A program made the position numbers and the translations under genes. The notes beneath the pieces are model-generated. The model was not told where the DNA came from. It saw only the letters and a list, made by a program, of their open reading frames with translations, and ran no database searches. From NCBI GenBank assembly GCA_014904985.1, contig MU129035.1, positions 165,605 through 187,695 of the forward strand: a stretch of 22,091 nt of DNA. Direction: 5' to 3'. Position 1 is the first letter of the stretch, and each line of letters opens with the position of its first letter. Origin of the DNA: Hydnum rufescens UP504 (taxonomy: Eukaryota; Basidiomycota; Agaricomycetes; Cantharellales; Hydnaceae). Below, piece by piece: positions 1 to 6,673 of this stretch.

Positions 1-159
1 AAACTCACTAAATTTAACGCCCTGGCTGTGGCATAACTGAGGTGAAGGCAATCCAGAAGTGACCCTGTTCAGGATTACCACTGTTACCGCCACACCAAGT
101 TACTGTCTGGATACATGAATTAAGCATGGTAAAGTACCATGCTTCATATATCCACAGTA

Positions 160-520
160 CAGCATGTTGTGATCACATTCTGCTCATGATCAATGCAAAG
201 CACAGAACTGAACTATGACATCCACAACAAAGAACTTCTCACAATCTTCGATGCCTTTGGCACCTGGTGAGCATACCTTGAAGGCACCACTCACATGGTT
301 TCTGTCATCATGGACCACAAAAACTTGGAGTACTTCACCTCCACGAAACTCCTCCCTCATCGACAGGCGCAATGGTCAGAATACCTCTCCTCCTTTGACT
401 ACATCATCATCTATCAACCAGGACGACTGGGAGGAAAACCAGATGCCCTCACAAGATGCCCTGACGTTTACCCACCCGAATGAAACAAGGTATATGCAAC
501 TGCGAACCCGCAAAACTGTC
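160..520 (+). pseudogene. Ty3/gypsy RNase H domain relic
   Basis: In the frame starting at 169 the translation follows the C-terminal RNase H domain of Ty3/gypsy Pol: VITFCS, stop, SMQSTELNYDIHNKELLTIF, then AFGTW, stop, AYLEGTTH, and then [23 protein letters not shown] and [11 protein letters not shown]. The last three blocks are highly typical of fungal gypsy elements. After a stop at 481-483, YATANPQNCQ still matches the usual linker that follows. Both internal stops (187-189 and 268-270) are TGA where relatives have Arg, as expected for CGA to TGA change. No reverse transcriptase, gag or LTR is seen upstream; bases 1-160 give no match. It could be the pol of the gypsy element at 6674-10059, split by later insertions, or a separate copy. 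Confidence 0.85.
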
Positions 521-580
521 AGGGCAACACTGCCATTGAAGCCACAAACAGAAAGAGGACAGAGATTAATTAACCACACG

Positions 581-661
581 CTATTGCAGTGGGAATCCTG
601 AGTATACACCACACAACAAGGGACACACAAGTCTTGCACCTATCGCAGTGGGAATCCTGAG
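581..661. repeat. 22-bp direct repeat pair
   Basis: CTATTGCAGTGGGAATCCTG plus AG at 581-602 recurs with one mismatch at 640-661 (start-to-start 59 bp). It lies just after the RNase H relic. This is probably a small tandem duplication; no function is evident. Confidence 0.7.
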
Positions 662-663
662 AG

Positions 664-1997
664 ATCGAAACTGATGATCCCCCAACTGCGAAGGGCTATA
701 AGTACTACTTCCTGCACACAGCCACCACAGCCTCCACAGCCCATCAAGATGATACATCCCCATCATGGATGCAGCCCATCAATCAGCCTCCACAGCCACC
801 ATCACTAAGCCTCACTAAGCTGACACAGCCGTGTTATGAATCCTGTGTGCACCTCCACATGGCTATGCCCCAACTTCCATATGTATCCCCCTTAGCATAT
901 GTACTTCCAAGGCAGTGTATGCCTGGGTACTCCAAAGGTGTCCAAAGTGTTGAAGGACCATAATGATGTGGGTGGAGTACAGATTGGGATAGGTGACGTG
1001 GATTCAGGGACTGGGGGCAGAGGAGGAGGAGGGGGAGTCTGGATTGGCAACTCCATGGACTCATGTGGGGAGCGAGGGAACGACAGGTGCTGACAAGGGC
1101 GCCAATGCTGCCACTGGTTGACTACCCAGCCCATAGCCTGCTGGCCGAGGCCCGATAGAATGAGGGCAATAAGAATAAGAGAAATGCTAATAATGGCAAG
1201 GATGACAATAACCCCCTGACTGAATGGAGGGAGAGAGGAAACGAGAGCACTTGAAGGAGTAGGTGCCATATGATAGAGTTGATGAGGAATAATACTCTGA
1301 TGGGTAAATCCACGAGCAGAAGCAAATGTCAATTTGATCCTGACAAAAACCTTCAAACAATCATTTGTGACGCTAAGCCTCTCAACTCGGACACAGCTCT
1401 TAGTGCATACTTAAGAGTGACCCTCAATGACCACCCTCTCAACTCCAAAATGACTCTCACACTGATTCGCAAAGGCACTCACAACAACACCCTAGCAACA
1501 CAAGCATGTGAATGCATCGAGTCCACCAAAGACAACTCAACAGCCCCCCCCCACCTTCTTCTCACTCTCAGAGGACACGACATTGCTACTACACAAAGGA
1601 GGTGTTGTTGGAGGGATAAAATCCCATTATGTACACACCTCATCCGGGCCCAACTACCTCCTCAAACAAATCCATATTTCTACTTTTTTCTCATATCCAC
1701 ACTCATTATTCCTCTGGCTGTCAAATAGCATGAATTCACATCCCAGGATCCATGGTCCTTTTTACTTTTCCTCCACCCTATATACGAGACAATTACTTGT
1801 CCGTCCCTGGCACTTCAACAGGCCATCCAAATTGTACTTATTTCCAAGCCAGTTCAACCAGGCTATAGCAATTCAACTTGCTTACTTTCGTCCATCTATT
1901 ATATCGCTACTGGCATATCCAATTGCCTCAAGGGCGGTATTTGACCTTGGATTACATAACACAACTCCCACTTTGACTCGCAGACTTGTCACATGCT
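664..1997. other. Unassigned sequence, no supported gene
   Basis: This 1.3-kb stretch has CA- and CCA-rich low-complexity sequence (about 720-810, with the phrase CAGCCTCCACAGCC repeated at about 733 and 788) and a G-rich segment (about 1010-1045). Open frames exist on both strands. The longest minus frame (1356-892, 154 codons) contains one hydrophobic stretch and a proline-rich tail, and the longest plus frame is 1270-1728. None has a recognisable domain, and they overlap each other antisense. I see no RNA gene or transposon end until the target duplication at 1998. Confidence 0.5.
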
Positions 1998-2005
1998 GAA
2001 TAGGG
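1998..2005. repeat. Left 8-bp target site duplication of the 3.8-kb hAT element
   Basis: GAATAGGG directly precedes the left inverted repeat, and the identical 8 bp follow the right inverted repeat at 5809-5816. An 8-bp duplication is diagnostic of the hAT superfamily. Confidence 0.88.
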
Positions 2006-2023
2006 TAGGGTATTGCACGGGGT
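2006..2023 (+). repeat. Left terminal inverted repeat, 3.8-kb hAT element
   Basis: TAGGGTATTGCACGGGGT; it matches the reverse complement of 5791-5808 at 17 of 18 positions. The single mismatch is C/T at a CpG. Confidence 0.87.
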
Positions 2024-2427
2024 TTCAAAACCCGCGGGTTTTGACCCCGCGGGGTAAGTCCCTGTGGGGTGGGAGTGCTGATGCAGACCCTTGGCTAAAA
2101 CCCGCCAAGAACCCGTCATCCCCAGGAATATGGGTTTCAACTTTCAGCATAAGTTTCAGTTCCATAAGCCTGAGTATACACACTCAGCGGCCCAGGCTGT
2201 AAACTACTGCTAACTTTACACTAACTATTAATGTGTCTAGATACCTCAATACCCAGTAACCATTAATATTATTTATTTATTATTATATACATTCTATTCC
2301 AGATGGCCTTCACCAGCCCTCATTCACACACAGGCATGTGGAGCTTTGTGTTCTCATCCACCATGGCGGGTGTGGTACCTCTTTTTGCCGTACTGTTGTT
2401 TCTGGAGTTCTGGTAGTATCCAATGAT

Positions 2428-2536
2428 CTAGAATATATAGAGATATGTTAGTAAAAGGCATGAAAGTCATGCAAAAAGAGTAGCACTGGCTGCTCTTTTT
2501 GTGTGACAAAAGATTGAAGAAAAAAAGGAAACATAC
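2428..2536 (-). other. Intron-like unit A with internal hairpin
   Basis: Read on the minus strand, this 109-nt unit runs from AAG|GTATGT (2536) through ACTAAC (2447-2452) to TTCTAG (2428). It encloses an inverted repeat (2466-2484 with 2489-2507, 16 of 19 paired, loop 4) with the core CAAAAAGAG. The preceding exon-like sequence on the minus strand ends at a peptide frame reading TIHPLQWVCDNQG. All three splice signals match those of ordinary fungal introns. Confidence 0.7.
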
Positions 2537-2660
2537 CTTGATTATCACACACCCACTGTAGTGGATGTATGGTTCGGGGGTAATTCATTTGGCAGTTGGC
2601 CCTTCGGGGGGCAGGGGAGTTTGTATGGGGGTCGGGCTCATCATTTGGGCATCTACTGTC

Positions 2661-2906
2661 TGGCAGGTTACAGTTTGGCTGGGTCATTGTTTGCTTGGTC
2701 CTTGTTGTTCGTTGTTTTGGTGGGTCACAGTTTGGCTGGGGTACGGGCTGGCTGAATCGTTCATTGTTTTGGCGGGTCACAGTTTGGCTGGGTTACAGGC
2801 TGCCTGAGTCATTGTTTGGTGTTTTGGTGGGTTGCGGTTTGGCTAGGTTACGGGCTGACTGGGTTATTGTTTGTTGTTTTGGCGGGTCACAGTTTGGTCG
2901 GGTCAT
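2661..2906. repeat. Minisatellite, about 51-56 bp period
   Basis: About 4.5 imperfect copies of a G/T-rich unit containing GGCGGGTCACAGTTTGGCTG (copies near 2664, 2720, 2770, 2825 and 2880). It lies in the exon-like stretch between intron-like units B and A. A related minus-sense phrase (TGACCCAAACTG) recurs near 4475 in the plus-oriented units. Confidence 0.75.
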
Positions 2907-2958
2907 CATCGTTTCCTTGGTGGGCTGTTTTGCAGGTCGCCATTATGTGGGTTGTAGC

Positions 2959-3062
2959 CTAGAATAATATAACATGTCAATAAAAGATTCAAAAAAGCGA
3001 CACAAAAAGAGCAGCTGTGGCTGCTCTTTTGGTGTTGTTGTACATAGAGACGTCAGACATAC
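2959..3062 (-). other. Intron-like unit B with internal hairpin
   Basis: On the minus strand this 104-nt unit starts AAAAG|GTATGT (3062), has a weaker branch-like ATTGAC and ends TTCTAG (2959). The hairpin is 3001-3015 with 3020-3034 (14 of 15 paired, loop TGTG). Directly upstream on the minus strand is a second palindrome (3069-3100, GTACCACACCC... with its complement). It is joined in frame to the captured Hsp70 segment, so the Hsp70 frame runs into [11 protein letters not shown] just before the 5' splice site. Confidence 0.65.
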
Positions 3063-3811
3063 CTTTTGGTACCACACCCACCGCGGTGGGGGTGTGGTAC
3101 TCGTTACATACAATGGTCATACCGATGAGCACAGTGAAGACATCACCAGCCGTCTCGACACCAGTGGAGAGAGGGGCAACATCAAGAAGTAGGTCTTGGG
3201 TCTTTTCGGAGGTATCGCCAGACAGATGGCAGCTTGGACGGCAGCACCATAGGCAACAGCTCCATCCGGGTTGATGAGCTTGTTGGGCTCCTTGCCATTG
3301 AAGAAGTCAGACACAAGCTTGATGATGTGGGGAATTCAGGTCAACCCTCTGACCAAGACGATCTCATGCACATCGGACTTGTCGATCTTCGCATCCCATA
3401 GGACTTTTTCGACAGGCTCAAAGGTACTGCAGAAGAGGTCCTGGCAGAGCTCTTCGAAACGCATGCGGGTGAGTGATGTGTAGAAGTCAATGCCCTCGAA
3501 GAGGGAATCGATTTCGATCGAAGTCTGGGTGGCAGAGGAGAGCATGCGCTTCGCATGTTCGCAAGCCGTGCAGAGCCGACGAAGGGAGCGAGCATTTGTG
3601 GAAAGGTCTGATAATCAGTCAATCCATTGACGAACCAGATATCAATAAAAGAACGGGCTCACCTTTCTTGTGTTTACACTTAAACTCTTGTGCAAAGTGA
3701 TGGACGAGACGGTTGTCAAAGTCCTCACCACCCAAGTGGGTATCACACGCAGTGGCCTTCACTTCAAAGATACCTTCCTCAATGGTCAAAGGAGAGACAT
3801 CGCTCATCAAA
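3063..3811 (-). pseudogene. hsp70: Captured Hsp70 (SSA-type) gene segment
   Basis: Read from 3811 down, the minus strand encodes about 230 residues of a cytosolic Hsp70, spanning the second half of the ATPase domain into its end. Blocks seen are [31 protein letters not shown], then after an intron [26 protein letters not shown] and VHEIVLV, then [12 protein letters not shown] and [11 protein letters not shown], and finally LLDVAPLS. Lesions: an extra 7 nt near 3800-3808; TGA at 3338-3336 where Hsp70 has Arg in STRIP; and a one-base deletion near 3222-3228. The N-terminal third and the substrate-binding domain are missing. The 55-nt intron is retained, so capture was at the DNA level. Its upstream end is cut by the 188-bp inverted repeat. 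It cannot make a working chaperone. Confidence 0.93.
3608..3662 (-). other. Authentic Hsp70 intron inside the captured segment
   Basis: A 55-nt intron on the minus strand: AAGAAAG|GTGAGC (3662) to TTATCAG|ACCTTTCC (3608). Removing it restores K-K-D-L-S-T-N-A-R, the expected Hsp70 sequence. Unlike the seven repeated intron-like units, it has no hairpin, which shows that those hairpins are not a general property of introns here. Confidence 0.88.
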
Positions 3812-3816
3812 GGTAA

Positions 3817-4004
3817 GCGACACTGGCAATTGCCGAAGCAAAACAAGCCTTGAACTCAATAAAATCTCAGTGCCACTGGCGCCACAAGCACAACTAGCAT
3901 CCACAATAATAGATTATGAATTATTATGAATTATCTATTATTTGTGTGGATGCTAGCTATTTGCACTTGGGCGCTTGTTTCACTTCGGCAAGTGCCAGTG
4001 TCGC
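3817..4004. repeat. 188-bp imperfect inverted repeat (MITE-like)
   Basis: The outer arms 3817-3848 and 3973-4004 pair at 29 of 32 positions (GCGACACTGGC...). The inner arms 3894-3914 and 3933-3956 pair around CTAGCATCCACA and AATAATAGAT. The left arm has an extra ~25 nt. The repeat abuts the broken 5' end of the Hsp70 segment. No clear target duplication is visible. It could be a small MITE or a foldback created by an internal inversion. Confidence 0.75.
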
Positions 4005-4070
4005 CTGCACCGAGCATAAGCAATGCAATACAGGACCACACCCTGCTGGGCAGGTGTGTGGTCACATAAG

Positions 4071-4185
4071 GTAAGTCTTTCTTGCCCCTGTTAATACAGC
4101 CAGCAAAGAGAGCAGCGAAAAGCTGCTCTCTTTGCATTGCTTTTGAATTCTTTTATTGATGTGATCTCTTTAATCCTTGGTCTAG
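4071..4185 (+). other. Intron-like unit C with internal hairpin
   Basis: A 115-nt unit running ATAAG|GTAAGT to GGTCTAG. The stem is 4103-4116 with 4122-4135, perfectly paired over 14 bp (GCAAAGAGAGCAGC). A canonical CTAAC branch site is not evident. The upstream exon-like palindrome GACCACACCCTGC/GCAGGTGTGTGGTC (4034-4063) encodes the AGVW-type peptide. It is the first plus-strand unit after the Hsp70 segment. Confidence 0.65.
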
Positions 4186-4268
4186 CTCCCCTTCGAACAA
4201 ATCCGGGCGTGAGAACAGACATACATCCCCCCCCAGGCATGACCATGGTATGCAATGAGTACCAAAAG

Positions 4269-4375
4269 GTATGTCTGATGTTTCTATGTACAGTGACGCA
4301 AAAAGAGCAGCCACAGCTGCTCTTTTTGCGTCACTTTAAATATTTTACTCTTACTAACATGTTCTATTATTCTAG
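4269..4375 (+). other. Intron-like unit D with perfect 20-bp hairpin
   Basis: A 107-nt unit: AAAAG|GTATGT, ACTAAC branch (4353-4358), ATTCTAG (ends 4375). The stem 4292-4311 with 4316-4335 is perfect over 20 bp with a 4-nt loop CACA. The exon-like sequence just upstream (4236-4268) is the plus-strand equivalent of the Hsp70-derived end next to unit B, but without the 28-bp palindrome found there. Confidence 0.75.
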
Positions 4376-4595
4376 GCCACCCCCTATGTCACGGCAACCC
4401 ACGAAATGGCTAAATGGCGACACCCTGGCCAAATGATGGCAAAGCCACAACCCCTGAGGCTGCGAACGGCAAATGACCCAAACTGCGGATGACCCGAACC
4501 GCGAGCGACCTGAGCTCATCTTTGTAAGTGTCAATACACCGACAAAGAAGTTGGGCATTGGTGCACACAGGAAGCCATGGAGAAGAAGACAGAGA

Positions 4596-4625
4596 GCCAC
4601 ACACCTGCTACTGCAGGTGTGTGGC
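4596..4625 (+). repeat. Exon-end palindrome upstream of unit E
   Basis: GCCACACACCTGC (4596-4608) pairs perfectly with GCAGGTGTGTGGC (4613-4625). Related palindromes precede units B (3069-3100), C (4034-4063) and F (4893-4922), and a weak one precedes G (about 5216-5240). In the frame of the preceding 86-codon exon-like stretch it encodes SHTPATAGVWQYK up to the splice site. Confidence 0.75.
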
Positions 4626-4633
4626 AATATAAG

Positions 4634-4737
4634 GTATGGATTTTTTTAATAGCTATGAACGCACGCAAAGAGAGCAGCAGTCGCTGCTCCCTTTTTGCGA
4701 GTTTTGATTTTAACTAACATGTTATTTTCCACTCTAG
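4634..4737 (+). other. Intron-like unit E with internal hairpin
   Basis: A 104-nt unit: ATAAG|GTATGG, ACTAAC (4713-4718), CACTCTAG (4737). The stem is 4665-4678 with 4683-4698; the right arm carries two extra bases. The exon-like stretch between D and E (4376-4633) is exactly 86 codons in a single phase, with two in-frame stops. Confidence 0.72.
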
Positions 4738-4930
4738 ATTGAGGAGTCCCAATGCGCGAACACCCACGCAGCTGCAAACCCACACCAACCCACAGACCCA
4801 CCAGGGCCCCCATGACCCCGCACATGATTAAACACGAACATGTGAGCAAACTGAAGGACATGCATGCACGAAGCCACAGAGCAAAAGAGGGAGCCACACA
4901 CCCACTGTGGCGGGTGTGTGGCCATATAAG

Positions 4931-5031
4931 GTATGTATTTTTGTAATAGCTACAAATGCGCAAAAAGAGCAGCAATTGCTGCTCTTTTTGTGCAGGTTTG
5001 AATTCTTAACTAACACTTTTCGTTATTCTAG
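4931..5031 (+). other. Intron-like unit F with internal hairpin
   Basis: A 101-nt unit: ATAAG|GTATGT, ACTAAC (5009-5014), TTATTCTAG (5031). It encloses an almost perfect palindrome, 4958-4975 with 4976-4993 (17 of 18 paired, no loop, centre AATT). It is preceded by the exon-end palindrome at 4893-4922. Confidence 0.75.
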
Positions 5032-5240
5032 GTCAAGGTGCCCCACCCAGATGTGCAAGCCCACACAGCCATGAATCCAAACCCACGAAGGCAAACCTGC
5101 GCAGCCACGAATGCAATCCCCCGACTGCAAACCCATGTAGTCACGAATGTGAACTCCACCATGGTGCCCCATGTGAACGCCGGAATGGGGTCTTGCGCAT
5201 AGGGCAGGTGAAGGCCCACACACCCATGCTGAGTGTGTAG

Positions 5241-5349
5241 GTATGTAATTTTTCATTTAGCTACAACCTCGTGCAGGAAGAGCAGCCTCTGGCTGCTCTT
5301 CCTGGGCTTTCTAAATCTTAGCTAACATATTTTTTATTTTAAATCTCAG
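5241..5349 (+). other. Intron-like unit G with internal hairpin
   Basis: A 109-nt unit: GTAG|GTATGT, GCTAAC (5321-5326), ATCTCAG (5349). The stem is 5274-5287 with 5291-5304, perfect over 14 bp (CAGGAAGAGCAGCC). The stem sequence has changed from AAAAAG to AGGAAG on one arm and compensatingly on the other, so pairing is retained. Confidence 0.72.
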
Positions 5350-5462
5350 ATAGCCCTCCGCCAAACCAAATCCCCCGCGGACACAAATGATACCTCACGA
5401 ATGCATAAATACACACTCTGGGTTGCACCCGAACCTGCAAATGAAGGCCAGCTACAATCGCG

Positions 5463-5493
5463 CAAGAAGAGCAGCCACAGGCTGCTCTTCTTG
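5463..5493 (+). repeat. Hairpin H, last copy without clear splice sites
   Basis: CAAGAAGAGCAGCC (5463-5476) pairs perfectly with GGCTGCTCTTCTTG (5480-5493), loop ACA. It keeps the upstream phrase GCTACAA found in F and G, but I find no matching GTATGT upstream or CTAAC...CTAG downstream. It looks like a truncated terminal unit, followed by the GC-rich subterminal region of the transposon. Confidence 0.7.
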
Positions 5494-5790
5494 GGTGCAT
5501 CGGTGAGCCCTATTGGGCGAGCCTGTAGATGTAAATAATAATAAATACATAATCTTATAGCTGGGACCCCTGGGGTCTGACATCTAGCTAGATATAAATG
5601 CAATCTATGAAGTATACTGATAATTGGCTGACCAAGGTGGCAAGTTATTGTCATTATTGCACAGGCGGGAACCCCGCGGGGTCCCCTGGGTTTTTCAACC
5701 CCGCCTTGTATCCCGTGGCTTTTACCCCCGTAACTCACGGGGCGGGTTTTCAACCCCGCAGGGCGGGAGGCCCTAAATTCCCCCATGGGG

Positions 5791-5808
5791 ACCCCATGCA
5801 ATACCCTA
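5791..5808 (-). repeat. Right terminal inverted repeat, 3.8-kb hAT element
   Basis: ACCCCATGCAATACCCTA; the reverse complement of the left terminal repeat with one mismatch. Confidence 0.87.
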
Positions 5809-5816
5809 GAATAGGG
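5809..5816. repeat. Right 8-bp target site duplication
   Basis: GAATAGGG, identical to 1998-2005. Confidence 0.88.
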
Positions 5817-5838
5817 GCTATTCCAATACTCTCAAGGG

Positions 5839-6400
5839 GTATTTCGCGAATATCTCCACCAATTTTGATCGGATCGACTCGAAAAGATAGCGCCCAGAAA
5901 GCTACGATCAATACCTATCGAACGGTACCACACACGCGTTTATCGGATGCGAACTGCATCCTCCAGGTCGAGTTTACCTCATGCTCCACACTATTCTTCA
6001 GTATTTCGCGAATATCTCCACTAGTTCTGATCCGATTCGTTCGTAATGACCGCCCCTGGAAAGACGCTGAAAATCCGCATCTAATGGTACCAAGGGCAAA
6101 ACGAGCGGATTAGAACTTGGCTTTTGTAATTTAGTCTCCCCATGGCTCATTTCACTTTTACCTCCGCTTTTTCTGATTACTAAAGGCAATTATGGTTCCG
6201 GCACCCTATGCCCGATGAAGGTTACATCTAGGGCGACCAGTTCCACCTTTCCTCAAGGGATTTTGTTCAGTAGGAGAGGAGGAATACCTTGGTTAAGCCA
6301 TATTCCCCTATTCTGACTTGTTAATTGAATATCTCCTTCAGTTTTGAAGCTTTTGACTTGATTTCTTTTTCATCATTTTCGCCTTAATCCCACCTTTCCG
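5839..6400 (+). repeat. Diverged direct repeats around GAATATCTCC
   Basis: A ~90-bp module beginning GTATTTCGCGAATATCTCCA at 6001 is repeated in diverged form at 5839 (162 bp apart). Both end in a GGTACC context after GAACGG or TAATGG. A third, weaker copy of the core (GAATATCTCC followed by CAGTTTTGA) is at 6327, 317 bp after the second. No coding capacity is evident; this looks like decayed tandem sequence. The rest of 5817-6670 shows no gene. Confidence 0.6.
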
Positions 6401-6673
6401 CCGGTTACCATAGCATTTTTCTGTGATGTATATTAAGTGCAGGAGATGCTAACTTCTATCATCTTTCTCCCCATCCCCAGTTGAAAAGCTAGTTGAACTG
6501 CTGCTGGTGTCAGGGTAATTCCAAAACTCAACCCCCACTAATCACACTTTTGACAGGCTCTCAAGAGGAGGACCTAGAGTGTGATTCCCTGATTTATCAA
6601 CCCCCTTCATTTATTGTCTGGATAGGCTCAGTCTATACAGGACAATTTCACCTGTCCAAAGACCTCCCTCCCC

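Larger units (their letters stand above)
2006..5808. mobile_element. Non-autonomous hAT-type transposon carrying Hsp70 fragment and hairpin introns
   Basis: The element is 3803 bp. Its ends are an inverted repeat (2006-2023, 5791-5808; 17 of 18 bases match) starting TAGGG, which fits the hAT consensus YARNG. Perfect 8-bp target duplications flank it. Both ends have GC-rich subterminal repeats built from CCCGCGGGGT-like palindromes (2028-2065; 5665-5790), a common arrangement for hAT transposase binding. No transposase frame is present, so it would depend on a transposase in trans. Its TIRs differ from those of the hAT element at 11748-15269, so that relic is probably not its partner. Cargo: a minus-strand Hsp70 segment, a minisatellite, a 188-bp inverted repeat and eight hairpins, seven in intron-like units. 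Confidence 0.85.

Noticed and set aside
892..1356. Minus-strand 154-codon frame with one hydrophobic segment and a proline-rich tail
   Set aside because: No recognisable domain, overlaps other frames on both strands, and lies in low-complexity decayed sequence; not enough to call a membrane protein.
1270..1728. Plus-strand 152-codon frame
   Set aside because: No family features, no convincing start context or introns, and an overlapping frame at 1508-1999 of equal length suggests chance openness in CA-rich DNA.
2428..5493. CRISPR-like array of spaced palindromes
   Set aside because: The units are ~105 nt with donor, branch and acceptor signals and unequal spacing, occur in both orientations and sit in a eukaryotic transposon; there are no short identical repeats with uniform spacers.
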